DNA of 64,000 nucleotides, from the NCBI GenBank assembly GCA_965207705.1, contig OZ242292.1, forward strand, positions 868,001-932,000, given 5' to 3'. Made by a program: the position numbers and the translations under genes. Below the pieces are notes generated by a model. The model searched no databases. It was not told the origin of the DNA and saw only the letters and a program-made list of their open reading frames with translations. This document shows, in pieces, positions 15,737 to 51,500 of this stretch. The stretch's first letter is position 1, and each line of letters begins with the position of its first letter. Origin of the DNA: JAAOII01 sp965207705 (lineage in GTDB: Bacteria; Pseudomonadota; Gammaproteobacteria; CBDBNL01; JAAOII01).

Positions 15737-18295
15737 TCAAAAGATACCTTGAAAAATTCGTAATTCTGGCAGATCGTCTGCCGTGCCAAAGTCCCATATA
15801 CTCTCATCCCAATCAGAATAAGTAACACCATTTCCTTGGAGTTCGCAGCTGGCATTGGGTGCCGTAGGACAACTTAGCTGTTGCAAACTACGCGCTTCAC
15901 CAGCTGAACTCTCAAAAATGCCGCTGTTCTGGCTTGTGGCGCGATTTGCCAGATAATACACCCCACTTGCTGCCAGCTCACCATTTAATATCCATCCTGC
16001 TAATCCACCGGTATAAGAATGAGGGTAAGGCGCGGATATATCTCCCCTGATAACCGCGTAAGAGTTTGTAATAACTGAGGCGGAACTTGCTGCGCCTATA
16101 ATGCCGCCGACTGAAACCGTTCCTGTCGCGGAAGCGCTTATGTTTCTTTCTGCCTCTACATAAATGTTACTCATCTCACAAAAACTGCAAAACCCTACAA
16201 CTCCTGACGCATAAGTATTAGTTAACTCATTAGCGCTACCCATTGATAATGAGTGTATATTATCACCCATAAGAAAATAAGATGATGATAGAGAACCGCG
16301 AACAAAAGAACCGATGCCTCCTGTTGCTGAGGAAGTTGCCCACCCAACTACATTTATAGTTGAGGCGGCACTCAAAAATACATTAGTAATTTCATCGTCT
16401 TCCGATACAGCGATCAAGCCGCTACTATAACTCTCTGAACTTGGGGCAGAGGCAGTGATTGTGTTTACTAATATATATGCTTGGTTGATATTATTATCCT
16501 CACTAACGCCAATCAAACCAGCGGCAAAAGCATTATGATTAATCGTAGAAACATCAATGTCTTCTATGGATAAAACTATAGAAGCCATATTAACTTGGCG
16601 AGCAAAACCGAATAATCCACCTCCATAATTATTAGTTTCTGCAGAAGAGGTAACCGTTAGATTATTAATTTCCATTACAGTATTATTCACTAAACCATTA
16701 CGGGCGCTTCCTGCCATGCCTCCAACCCAACCGCCACCATCTAACAATTCAGCGCCGATACTTTGATTAATAAAAATACGCGCATCTTGTATATCCGTGC
16801 CATCCATATCTCCGGCTAAACCGCCCAAGTAGGAGTGCCCTGCGGATTGAGCGAGGATACCATTATCAACTTCAATAGTAATGTTGTTAATATCAGTATC
16901 ATCAACTATGCCCGCCATACCACCTAACTTAAAAGAACCCGCAAAATTATTAACGGACTCAAGAACTGGAAAGGAAGATATCTTGCCGTCAACCGTAATT
17001 TGCGGGTTGATTATTTGGTTCTGCTCTGACATACCAGCCAATCCTCCCCCTAATGAAACGCTCTCAGTTGCAGACAATAGTATATCTCCAGTAACCCTAA
17101 CCTTAGGGTTTTGAATTATGCTGCGATATATGTTGCCAGCTAATCCACCTACTCGCGATGAAGCGCCGCCACTTGCATAGATATCCCCCTCAATAGTAGC
17201 ATAAGAATCAACCATATAAATATCATCACCATTTCCTAGTAGACCGCCGATAAATAAATCATCTTCGTCACTTAAAGCTGTGCCAGATAAATTTCCACTT
17301 ATAGTAACATTCACATTGTCTATGCGGCTATTAGTTGTTGCAACGCCCGCTAAACCGCCAACATAAGAATTGCCGCCGATGCTCGCTATGTTAAAGTTGG
17401 TGTTGCTAATTGTTGCTCCTCTAACATAGCCAAAAAAACCTACATACTCAAACCCTTCAACAGAAATACCGCTAATGGTATAACCGTTACCTTCAAATAT
17501 GCCGGTAAAAGGAGTAAACTCATCTTTGCCGATGGGCTGCCATTTCCCTAAGCTACGTCCTAACCTATAGTCCATGGAGTCAATAGGTGTTTTGTAATTG
17601 AGGTATTCCGTAAGGTCAAAGTCACGCGTCAATTCATAGTTGCCATTTGGGTTTGCGCGGACATCTTCAAATTGAGCCATATCTATTATTTCCAGCAGAC
17701 CGTTGCCATCTGTATCAGCTAACCTCTGCGGTGGAATTATAATAAGAGCAGAATCTACATCAAAATAAATGAAGGAGTTTTCTTCTTCGCCCTGAGTAAT
17801 CTGAATAGGGGTTTCAATATAAGCAATATCTGTGCCATTTATATTTACGCCATCTACACGAGAAAAGGTTGCGGCAAGAGTATAGTTGCCAGGATAGACA
17901 AAGCCAAAATCAACCCGCCAGCTATCTGCCAGATATGCAAGGGGAACCGTTATTTCTACACTCTCTTCAGTATCTTCATTAACAACCTCTATTTTACTTG
18001 TTGCCTGTGGTACCTGCCGCCAAAATAATTCGTCTATGGATAAGCTAACAAAGAGGTGTCCGCTTTTTTCTAGATTGCCCTCACTATCTAGTATAGGTGC
18101 ATTTTCTTCCCCTGAAACAACTTCGTTGGCAAACGGGCGCGTAGCCCCAGAATTATCGATTGAATCACAAGATGTTAGCGCTAAAGTCATAAATGATAAA
18201 ATCACAATGCTTATGTTATGTTTGTTAAAGACGCGCCACGGCATTAGTGCCGCCTGAAACTTAATGAATTTCTCCTTAATGAATTTCCCCCTCAT
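15737..18295 (-). CDS. Divergent GLUG-type repeat lipoprotein related to the five-paralog array
   Basis: 852 aa. Signal peptide with a basic n-region (FIKEKFIKF, from two 15-bp units at 18260-18289) and lipobox LTSC (Cys 43). Residues about 60-180 form a beta-rich domain that keeps the skeleton of the array's shared domain: GHLFVSLSI, then DFGFVYPGNYTLAAT, then AYIETPI. An Asp-rich loop (DTDGNGLLEI) lies near residue 192, then the entry motif YELTRDFDLT...KWQPIG, and about 550 residues of GLUG-like repeats (GGLAG......I.N....V.G). The C-terminus has two cysteines (QLSCPTAPNASC) and ends WDFGTADDLPELRIF. An ideal AAGGAGGT lies 8 nt before the ATG. Its start is 18 bp past the stop of the 1237-aa gene, indicating one operon. 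Surface role inferred. Confidence 0.85.
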   Translation of the reverse strand: MRGKFIKEKFIKFQAALMPWRVFNKHNISIVILSFMTLALTSCDSIDNSGATRPFANEVVSGEENAPILDSEGNLEKSGHLFVSLSIDELFWRQVPQATSKIEVVNEDTEESVEITVPLAYLADSWRVDFGFVYPGNYTLAATFSRVDGVNINGTDIAYIETPIQITQGEEENSFIYFDVDSALIIIPPQRLADTDGNGLLEIIDMAQFEDVRANPNGNYELTRDFDLTEYLNYKTPIDSMDYRLGRSLGKWQPIGKDEFTPFTGIFEGNGYTISGISVEGFEYVGFFGYVRGATISNTNFNIASIGGNSYVGGLAGVATTNSRIDNVNVTISGNLSGTALSDEDDLFIGGLLGNGDDIYMVDSYATIEGDIYASGGASSRVGGLAGNIYRSIIQNPKVRVTGDILLSATESVSLGGGLAGMSEQNQIINPQITVDGKISSFPVLESVNNFAGSFKLGGMAGIVDDTDINNITIEVDNGILAQSAGHSYLGGLAGDMDGTDIQDARIFINQSIGAELLDGGGWVGGMAGSARNGLVNNTVMEINNLTVTSSAETNNYGGGLFGFARQVNMASIVLSIEDIDVSTINHNAFAAGLIGVSEDNNINQAYILVNTITASAPSSESYSSGLIAVSEDDEITNVFLSAASTINVVGWATSSATGGIGSFVRGSLSSSYFLMGDNIHSLSMGSANELTNTYASGVVGFCSFCEMSNIYVEAERNISASATGTVSVGGIIGAASSASVITNSYAVIRGDISAPYPHSYTGGLAGWILNGELAASGVYYLANRATSQNSGIFESSAGEARSLQQLSCPTAPNASCELQGNGVTYSDWDESIWDFGTADDLPELRIFQGIF

Positions 18296-18303
18296 TTGTA
18301 TAT

Positions 18304-18311
18304 ACCTCCTT
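18304..18311 (-). promoter_or_regulatory. Consensus ribosome binding site
   Basis: AAGGAGGT on the minus strand, 8 nt before the ATG at 18295. It fixes the start of the 852-aa lipoprotein and sits immediately after the TAA of the previous gene. Confidence 0.8.
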
Positions 18312-18313
18312 TA

Positions 18314-22027
<3,714 letters not shown>

Positions 22028-22104
22028 TTGAATCTCCCCTTGTGTATAAATCCCTTGTGTATAATAATCCCTTCCATTAAATCCCTTTTATTTAACAGAA
22101 GCCC

Positions 22105-22133
22105 ATTATAACACTATCCCCTCCAAAATACAA
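22105..22133 (-). promoter_or_regulatory. Extended -10 promoter of the seven-gene lipoprotein operon
   Basis: On the minus strand, TG-T-TATAAT (22105-22113) is a perfect extended -10 element. TTGTAT (22128-22133) lies 17 bp upstream as a weak -35. Transcription would start near 22098, giving a leader of about 70 nt that contains repeated ACACAAGGG segments before the ribosome site. Confidence 0.7.
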
Positions 22134-22186
22134 CCGCCATATCAATTATTTTACAGCGTCCACAAATTTACATTATATATATGTAT

Positions 22187-22310
22187 GGTGTATAAATTCT
22201 CGCGACGCATATATGCGCGGTGTTTGAATTTACGTTGTGTTTTGGGGTGGTGTATAAATTCTTGCGACGATGGTCTGTACTGTGTTTGAATTTGTGTTGT
22301 ACGGTTGCGC
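22187..22310. repeat. Two degenerate direct copies of a ~62-bp unit
   Basis: GGTGTATAAATTCT occurs at 22187 and 22249. In each copy it is followed by GCGACG and then a TGTTTGAATTT segment, so the 62-bp period extends across both copies with local divergence. Confidence 0.65.
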
Positions 22311-22311
22311 T

Positions 22312-22364
22312 GGAATTAACGATGATGGTCTGTAGGGGCGGAGCCGCGCTCCGCCCGCAAAATG
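22312..22364 (+). repeat. REP-like GTAG hairpin element, copy 1
   Basis: A 53-bp sequence found again at 42424-42476 with one difference, in the hairpin loop. GTAG (22332-22335) directly abuts a perfect 9-bp stem (GGGCGGAGC, 22336-22344) with a CGC loop and its complement (22348-22356). A GTAG tetranucleotide at the hairpin foot is typical of REP sequences mobilised by RAYT/TnpA-REP proteins; that link is an inference. No such transposase is in this window. Confidence 0.75.
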
Positions 22365-22371
22365 CTTGATA

Positions 22372-22411
22372 CTTGCGACAAATCATCGGTTTGCTCGCGA
22401 CGCACTTATAT
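22372..22411 (-). repeat. Dispersed ~40-bp intergenic element, copy B
   Basis: Read on the minus strand it has the blocks ATATAAGTGC, GCGAGCA, CCGATG and TTTGTCGC in the same order as 2139-2178. It lies 30-69 bp past the stop codon at 22441 and 16 bp from the REP-like hairpin. Confidence 0.65.
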
Positions 22412-22440
22412 TCACATTATCCCCCCCTATCCGCCTAATA

Positions 22441-42270
<19,830 letters not shown>

Positions 42271-42348
42271 ACTCTTGGTTTTTTATACACATAGTCCGAA
42301 CAAATAAATTTTAATAATTTTTACCTGCTTACGGCAAGATCACCTATC

Positions 42349-42357
42349 ATTGTAGCA
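42349..42357 (-). promoter_or_regulatory. Extended -10 promoter of the 6609-aa gene
   Basis: TG-C-TACAAT on the minus strand, in a sequence conserved upstream of the other giant gene: the 19 bp at 42346-42364 match 60822-60840 with one difference. No clear -35 box is present; an A/T tract precedes it. The predicted start of transcription is near 42342, about 70-80 nt before the start codon. Confidence 0.65.
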
Positions 42358-42423
42358 TAAAAAAATAAATAATGTGTATATTATGCTTATATAAGTGCAA
42401 TGCGTATATGTACGGTGGGGGTG

Positions 42424-42476
42424 GGAATTAACGATGATGGTCTGTAGGGGCGGAGCTGCGCTCCGCCCGCAAAATG
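42424..42476 (+). repeat. REP-like GTAG hairpin element, copy 2
   Basis: 52 of 53 bases identical to 22312-22364. GTAG (42444-42447) abuts a 9-bp stem (42448-42456 and 42460-42468) with a TGC loop in place of CGC. As at copy 1, the element lies between the end of one giant-class gene and the promoter of the next gene. Confidence 0.75.
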
Positions 42477-42483
42477 TATAAAT

Positions 42484-42513
42484 TAACGACACACCATCGG
42501 CATGCTCGCAATA
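42484..42513 (-). repeat. Dispersed intergenic element, copy C (shorter)
   Basis: On the minus strand it carries TGCGAGCAT, CCGATGG and TGTCG in the order seen at 2139-2178 and 22372-22411. It starts 20 bp beyond the stop codon at 42533 and is again close to a REP-like hairpin. Confidence 0.6.
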
Positions 42514-42532
42514 TCCCCGCCGCTTGATGATA

Positions 42533-45500
42533 TTAGCGTTGGCGCTGGGCTTCTACCCCACCAGGTGTACAAGTAAGAACTGGATACTGGCTCGCAGTGC
42601 CAAAGTCCCAGGCATCACCGCCATCATCGCACTCATCCGTTGCCCAATTTGCATAAATACCAGTAGCGCTGGTTGGAGTTTGCAATTCGCTGGTAGTTTG
42701 GGGCAAGCCATAAATGCCTGCCGCTACGCCAGTGGTGTCGCTGTCCCAATAGGAGTCGGTGGCGGTTACACCCTCCGAACCTACCAGACCATCGCCGACA
42801 CCAAAACCCGTGAGGACTGCACCGCCCGCTGCATAAGACGAGATAATCGTGGCACCCTCACCAGAACCTATCAGACCGCCGATACTCGCAAGCCCACTCA
42901 CATTGCCGCCCGCCGCATAAGACGAGATAACCCTGGCACTCTCCCCCTCACCTACCAGACCACCAGCACCACCCAAAGCCCCAGCCACATGACCGCCCGC
43001 CGCATAAGACAAACTTATCGTTACACTATTCCCTGAACCTACCAGACCGCCTATATACACAATACCGCCTACATCGCCGCCCGCCGCATAAGACAAACTT
43101 ATCGTGGCGCGCTCTCCTGAACCTATCAGACCGCCAACACCCGAAACACCTACGATAGCGCCACCCGCCGCATAAGACGAGATGATTGTGGTGTTCCACC
43201 CAAAACCAACCAGACCACCGACATTAGCGCCATAGGCAGTAATCTCTCCTACTGCGGAACTATCTATAATACTTGCTCTCGCCGCATAACCAACCAACAC
43301 GCCCACATTATTGGCTCCACCGATAAGGTTGGCTGAACGGACGTGAATATTGCGCAACTGTGATGCGGGACTGATTGCTCCAAACAAACCTGTGGCATTA
43401 GTATAAGATTCAATAGAGTTTGTTATAGTAAGGTTGCTGATGGTATAACCATTGCCGTCAAAAACCGTATTGAATAATGCGCTTACATCAGTGCAAACAT
43501 TGGCTTCAGTGAATGTAGGACAGCTACCGATTGGCAGCCAATTATTGCTATTATAGCCAGCAAGGGATATATCAGCAACAAGCTCATAGCCGTTACATTC
43601 TGTGATGCCGTTTAGACCGCCGCACCCTGTGTCGGCGCCTGCGTCTCCAGCGCTTGCCTTCAAGCTGCTACCCAACAGATTATGACGCACTTGGTTAAGT
43701 TGCTCCGCAGTGGCAATCTCTATCAGGCCATCGCCATCATCATCCACATCCAGAGCATCGGAATAGTTGTCATCATCGTCATCCGTATCCACGTGATCTG
43801 GTGTGCCATCTCCATCTGTGTCTCTATTTGTTTCTTTCCCTACACCGTTATCAGTATCGGGATCGGGAAGGAGAGGAAGAGGCGAGACAATACCAGCAGA
43901 ATGTGATGAACGTAATGTCGGCAGATCATTATTAGTACCAAAATCCCAGACGACTTCATCCCAAGTGGTAGCATCAGCAGTTAAGCGACGCAATTCAGCA
44001 AGTGTTTGGGAAGTACCATTAGTGTTAGTAAACTCCCCTTCGAAAGAATTACGGATGGCGCTGTAATAAGATTTGCTTATCGGGCTATTTCCTTCAATAA
44101 AGGCAACCAGACCTCCTGAATAGGAATTAGAACCTGAATAGGTAATAGAAGATATATCATTCACAACCACTGCATAAGAATTGCTTATCTCACTGGAACT
44201 AACCCAGCCAACCAGACCTCCTGATGATGATGAAGAAAATGATGATGATGATAATGATGATATACTCCCTTCAACCACCGCATAAGAATTGCTTATCGGA
44301 CTAAAAGAAGCATCGCCAACCAGACCTCCTGATGATGATGAAGAAAATGATGATGATGTTGATGATGATATACTCCCTTCAACTACTGCATAAGAATTGC
44401 TAACCGGGCTATTATCAGCACTGCCAACCAGACCTCCTGATGATGCTGATAATGAAAATGATGATGATGATGATGATAATAATGATGATATACTCCCTTC
44501 AACCACCGCATAAGAATTGCTTATCGGGCTATTATCAGCACTGCCAACCAGACCGCCTGAATATGAAAGTGATGACGATAATGATAATGATGATATATTA
44601 CCAACCAAAACCCCAACATTGCTTATGTTGGCGTTTCGCACATAACCAAACAGACCAGCAAACTGATAGCCCGAGCTGCTTACCCCGCTTATGTTGTAAC
44701 CATTGCCATTAAAACTGCCGGTAAACGAATTAGGGAAGCCCCCAATCGGCTGCCAATTAGGTATGTCAGATAGGTCTATATTCCCTGTTAGAGCATAGTC
44801 GCCATCTAAAGTGTTGCTATTAGTGCGGATAGCTGCAAGATCTGCAGCGCTGCTAATGCTTGCAACCATAGTCATAGCGGAGGCGCTGGCAAAATCCGAA
44901 CAGCCAAATAAATTACATGCTCTGACACGGTAGGTATATTCCATCTCGGGCAATAGACCTGTGGCGACGTAGTTAGTTGCGGGGGCTTCAATAGTGGTGA
45001 CTAGCCCGCTGCTATTATATACCTCATAAGATGTGGCTTTATCTACACTACTCCAAGATATGCTTATAGCGGTTAGACCCAAAGCTGTGGCAGTAACATC
45101 TCCAGGGCTTGCGGGAGAACGAGTAGCAACAGGAAAAGACAAGGAGCGTAATTTTGGTAGGTTCGCATCAGTGCCAAAATCCCAGATGTTTTCATCCCAA
45201 GTGGTAGACGCAGCGGTTAATGCGCGCAGTTGAGCAACTGTTTGGGAAGTGCCATTAGTGTTACTAAATCCCCCTTCCGAAGATTGGTGGCTAGCGCTGT
45301 AATAAGAATTACTTATCGGGCTATCAGAAGCATAGCCAACCAGACCTCCTGAATTAGATGATTCTGAAGATGATGTTGATGATATACTGCCTTCAACTAC
45401 TGCATAAGAATTACTTATCGGGCTATTATAAGTAGCCCTGCCAACCAGACCGCCTGAATTAGAAGAACCTCCTGATGACAATATACTCCCTTCAACTATC

Positions 45501-48500
45501 GCATAAGAATTGATAATCGGGCTTTGATTAAAAGTTCTGCCAACCAGCCCCCCTGAAGAAGAAGTAATATGTGATAATGTGGATGATGTGGATGATGATA
45601 TACTGCCTTCAACTAATGCATAAGAATTGGTAATCAGGCTTCCAGTAAAAGCCAAGCCAACTAGACCTCCTGCATGAGACCTTGATGATGATGATGATGA
45701 TGATATAACGCCTTCAACCACTGCATAAGAATTGCTTATCGGGCTATTATAAGCCCTGCCAACCAGACCTCCTGAAAAAGAAACACCAGCTGATGATGCT
45801 GATGATGATATAACGCCTTCAACCACTGCATAAGAATTACTTATCTGGCTATCCGAGGCCCTGCCAACCAGACCGCCTGAATATGAATTAGATGATGGTG
45901 ATGATGATGATATATTACCAACCAAAACCCCAACATTGCTTATGTTGGCGTTTTGCACATAACCAAACAGACCTGCATACTCATAGCCCGAGCTGCTTAC
46001 CCCGCTTATGTTGTAACCATTGCCATCAAAACTGCCAGTAAACGCATTAGTTGGGTCCCCAATCGGCTGCCAATTGGATATATGAGATAGGTCTATATTC
46101 CCTGTTAGAGCATAGTCGCCAGCTAAAGTATTGCTGTCGGTGCGGATAGCTGCAAGATCTGCGACACTGCTAATTCTAAAAATCATAGTAGTCGCAGAGG
46201 CGCTGGTAAAGTCCGAGCAGCCAAAGAAATTACATGCTCTGACGCGGTAGGTGTACTGGGTATCGGGCAATAGGTCCGTAGCGGTGTAGCTGCTGGCGGG
46301 GGGGTGAATGGTGGTGACTAGCGCGCCGCTATTATACACTTCATAAGATGTGGCTTTATCTACGCTACCCCAAGATATGCTTATAGAGGTTAGACCCAAC
46401 GCTGTGGCAGTAACATCTCCAGGGATTGCAGGAGCAGGAGACGGCAAGGAGCGTAATGTCGGCAAATTCGCAGCAGTACCAAAATCCCAGATGCCTGCAT
46501 CCCAAGTGGTAGCATCAGCAGTTAAGGCGCGCAATTCAGCAAGTTTTTGGGAAGTACCGAGAGAGTTAGTGAACGCCCCTTCCGAAGATTTACGGATGGC
46601 GCTGTAATAAGATTTGGTTATCGGACTATTGTAAGTCGAGCCAACCAGACCTCCTGCATTAGAATCAGCAGATATACTGCCTCCAACTACCGCATAAGAA
46701 TTGCTTATCGGGCTATTAGAATTAGCAGTGCCAACCAGACCGCCTGAATTACCATAATCTGATGATATACTTCCCCCAACTACTGCATAAGAATTGCTGA
46801 TCGGGCTATTAGAAGTAGCAACGCCAGCCAGACCGCCTGAATTAGCATTAGAAGATATACTTCCCCCAACTACTGCATAAGAATTGCTTATCTCACTGGA
46901 ATCAGCTCTGCCAACCAGACCGCCTGAACTAGAAAGACGAGATGGTGATGATGATGATATACTGCCTTTAACTACCGCATAAGAATTGCTTATCTCGCTG
47001 GAAACAGCTCTGCCAACCAGACCGCCTGAATGAAAAGAAGAAGAAGAATATCCTGATGATGATGTTGATGATATACTACCAACTAAAACACCAATATTTC
47101 TTATGCTGACGCCTTCCACATAACCAAACAGACCAGCATGCTCATAACCCGAGCTGCTTACCCCGCTTATGTTGTAACCATTGCCATCAAAACTGCCAGT
47201 AAACTTGTTAGTGACGTCCCCAATCGGCTGCCAATTGGATATGTGAGATAGGTCTATATTCCCAGTTAGGGCATAGTCGCCAGATAAAGAAGTGCTGTCA
47301 GCGCGGATAGCTGCAAGATCAGCAGCGCTGCTGATAGTGATTCCATTCTCCGTGGTGGCGGAAGTGCTAACAGAAGCTGAGCAATCAGTGTTATGACATG
47401 CTTTGACGCTGTAGGTATATCCCGTGTTGGGCAACAGATCCCTGGTAGTGTAGCTAGTTGCGGGGGCGTCAATAGTGGTGACTAACACGCCGCTATTATG
47501 CACTTGATAAGTCACCGCTCCCTCTACACTATTCCAAGATATGCTTAGCGAAGTTATGCCCAACACTGTGGCAGTAACACCACTTGGGGCAGAAGGAATG
47601 AATCTGGACGTGGTTGCTGAACCAACTGGGGATAGCTCACCACATACCTCGGAGCTTTCAGGGGGGGAGGCAGAGACGCCTGAGTCATAGCAGCCTCTGA
47701 CTTTATATTCATATAGAGTGCCCGCTGATAAACCCGCAACCACATATTCAGTAGATGGGGCGGGAACTGTTGCAACCTCTTCCCCAGCTAGATTAACTAT
47801 TTGGTAGGAGGTAACTCCCGCGATGCTATCCCAAGATACCCTTAAGGAAGTAATCAATCGCCCGATTGTTGAAGCAACTAAAGTAACTTGTGGGGCGCTT
47901 GATGTGCCTACGGTGGCGCCGGTAGTCGCGGATACATCACTGGCAAAATCCGAGCAGCCAAATACATTACATGCTCTGACCCGGTAGGTGTATTGGGTGT
48001 TGGGCAACAGACCTATAGCACCGTAGTTAGTTGCGGGGGCATCAATAGTGGTGACTAGCGCGCCGCCATTATACACTTCATAAGATGTGGCTCTATCTAC
48101 GCTACCCCAAGACATGCTTATAGAGCTTAAACTCAATGCTGTGGCAGTAACATCCTCAGGACTTGCAGGAAAAAGAATAGCACTAATATCTGAGGAAGGC
48201 AAGGAGTGCAATGTCGGCAGATTCGCATCAGTGCCAAAATCCCAGATACCCGCATCCCAGCCAGTAGCATCAGCAGTTAAGCGACGCAATTCATCAACTG
48301 TTTGGGAAGTACCGAGAGTGTTAGTAAATCCCCCTTCCGAAGGTTTACGGCTGGCACTGTAATAAGAATTGCTTATCGAGATACCAGAAGCGCCGCCAAC
48401 CAGACCCCTTGAATTAGAAGATGATGATACATCACCCATAACTAATGCATAAGAATTGCTGATAGAGCCACCAGAAGCAAAGCCAACCAGACCTCCTGAA

Positions 48501-51500
48501 TTAGAATCACCTGGTGGTGATGATGATGATAGTGATGATATACTCCCTTCAACTACTGCATAAGAATTGCTTATCGGGGTATTCTCAATCAAGCCAACCA
48601 GACCCCCTGAATTAGAAGAACCTGATGATGTTGATAATATACTGCCTCCAACCACTGCATAAGAATTACTTATCTCACTGGAACGAGACCAGCCAACCAG
48701 ACCTCCTGATCTAGAAGAAGAAGTTGATGATGATGATATATTGTCTCCAACTAAAGCATAAGAATTGCTTATAGAGCCGCCCTCAATTCTACCAACCAGA
48801 CCCCCTGAATTAGAATTAGCGGATATACTGCCTTCAACTACCGCATAAGTATTGCTTATCTCGCTGGAAACAGCCCTGCCAATCAGACCCCCTGAATTAG
48901 AAAAACCAGAGGGTGATGATGATGATATGCTGCCAACCACAACCCCAACATTGCTTATGCTGGCATCCTTCACATAACCAAACAGACCAGCAAACTCATA
49001 ACCTGTGCTGCTTATCCCGCTTATGTTGTAACCATTGCCATTAAAACTGCCAGTAAACTTGTTAGTTCTGTTGCCAATCGGCTGCCAGTTGGATATGTCT
49101 GATAGGTCTATATTCCCTGTTAGAGCATAGTCGCCAGATAAAGAAGCGCTGTTAGTGCGGATAGATGTAAGTCCTGCGACGCTGCTGATGCTGGTAGCCC
49201 GAGTAGTCATAGCAGAGGCGCTGGCAAAAGCCGAGCAGCCAAATAAATTACATGCTCTGACGCGGTAGGTGTACTGGGTATCGGGCAATAGACCTGTGGC
49301 GGTGTAGCTGCTGGCGGGGGGTTGAATGGTGGTGACTAACGCGCCGCCATTATGCACTTCATAAGATTTGGCTTTATCTACACCACCCCAAGATATGCTT
49401 ATAGAGGTTAGACCCAACGCTGTGGCAGTAACATCTCCAGGGATTGCAGGAGCAGGAGATGGCAGGGAGCGTAATGTCGGCAAATTCGCAGCAGTGCCAA
49501 AATCCCAGATGCCCGCATTCCAGCCAGTAGCCGAGGCAGTTAAGGCGCGCAATTCAGCAAGTTTTTGTAAAGTACCATAAGTGTTGCTAAACGCCCCTTC
49601 CGAAGATTTACGGCTGGCGCTGTAATAAGATGTGCTTATCGGGATACTACTACTAGCCAAGCCAACCAGACCGCCTGAATAAGAACGAGATGATGATGAT
49701 GTTGATGATATACTCCCTTCAACAACCGCATAAGAATCGCTTATCGGGCCACTACTACTAGACCAGCCAACCAGACCGCCTGAATAAGAACCAGATGCTG
49801 ATGATGATGATGATGATAATGATGATATATTACCAGTAACCACTGCATAAGAATTACTTATTGGGCTGTTATTATAAGCATAGCCAACCAATCCTCCTGA
49901 ATATGAATATGATGATGATGATGATGATATACTCCCTCCAACTACCGCATAAGAATTGCTTATCGGGCTATTATCAGCATAGCCAACCAGACCGCCTGAC
50001 CTAGAATTAGAAGCTAAATTTGATGATAATATATTCCCTTCAACCACCGCATAAGAATTACTTATTACACTATAAACAGCATTGCCAACCAGACCACCTG
50101 AATTAGAATCAGAAGTTATACTGCCTGCAACTACCGCATAAGAATTGCTTATCTCACTGGAACCAGCCCTGCCAACCAGAGCACCTGAACTAGAAAAACC
50201 ATTCGGTGATGTTGATGATATGCTACCAACCAAAACACCAACATTGCTTATGATAGCATCTTCCACCCAACCAAACAGACCTGCATGCTGATAGCCCGAG
50301 CTGCTTACCCCGCTTATGTTGTAACCGTTGCCATCAAAACTGCCAGTAAATTTATTAGCTTTGTCACCAATCGGTTTCCAATTGTGTATGTGAGACAGGT
50401 CTATATTCCCTGTTAGAGTATAGTCGGCAGCTAAAGTAGCGCTATTAGTGTGGATAGCTGCAAGTTCAGCGGCACTGCTAATTCTAAAAATCATAGTAGT
50501 CGCGGATACATCACTGGCAAAAGCCGAACAGCCAAATAAATTACATGCTCTGACGCGGTAGGTGTACTGGGTGTCGGGCAATAGGTCTGTGAAGGTGTGA
50601 CTAGTTGCGGGGGCGTCAATGGTGGTGACTAGAGCGCCGCTATTATACACTTCATAAGATGTGGCTTTATCTACGCTATCCCAAGATATGCTTATAGAGG
50701 TTAGACCCAACGCTGCGGCAGTAACATCTCCAAGATTCGCGGGAGAACGAGTAGCGGCAGGAGAAGGCAAGGAGCGCAATGTCGGCAAGTTTGCATCAGT
50801 GCCAAAATCCCAGATGCCCGCATCCCAGTCAGTAGCCGAGGCAGTTAAGGCGCGCAATTGAGCAACTGTTTGGGAAGTGCCATGAGTGTTATCAAATCCC
50901 CCTTCCGAAGATTTATGACTGGCACTGTAATAAGATTTGCTTATCTGGCTATTAATAGCAATGCCAACCAAACCTCCTGAATAATCTGATTCTGATGATG
51001 ATATACCGTCTTCAACTAATGCATAAGAATTGCTGATCGGGCTGGCATAAGCATGGCCAACCAAACCTCCTGAATAATCTGATGATAATATACTGCCTCC
51101 AACTAATGCATAAGAATTGCTAATCGGGCTTTCATGAACTCTGCCAACCAAAGCTCCTGAAAAATAAGATGATGATATACTGCCTTCAACTACTGCATAA
51201 GATTTACTAATCTCACTGGAACGAGCATAACCAACCAGACCTCCTGAAGCAGAAAAACCAGATGATGTTGATGATATACTCCCTTCAACTACCGCATAAG
51301 AATTACTTATCTGGCTACTAGAAGCATAGCCAACCAGACCTCCTGTATATGAATCGCCTGATGATGTTGATGATATACTGCCAGCCAAAACCCCAACATT
51401 ACTTATGTTGGCGTTTTCCACATAACCAAACAAGCCAGCATACTGATAGCCCCTACTGCTTATCCCGCCTATGTTGTAACCATTGCCATCAAAACTGCCA

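Larger units (their letters stand above)
22028..22440. other. 413-bp intergenic region with promoter, tandem repeat and composite repeat element
   Basis: The largest non-coding stretch. From left to right it holds the operon leader and promoter (to 22133), an AT-rich segment, two degenerate copies of a ~62-bp unit beginning GGTGTATAAATTCT (22187 and 22249), the REP-like hairpin (22336-22356) and the ~40-bp element (22372-22411). A 72-codon frame across it is explained by these repeats and was not called as a gene. Confidence 0.75.

Noticed and set aside
22336..22356. The GC-rich hairpin as a rho-independent terminator of the 6609-aa gene
   Set aside because: No T-run follows the stem on either strand, and the whole 53-bp sequence is duplicated at 42424-42476 as a unit, which fits a repeat element better.
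22168..22386. A 72-codon minus-strand frame in the largest intergenic region
   Set aside because: It is a translation of the REP-like hairpin and the 62-bp repeat, has no ribosome site and no protein-like composition.
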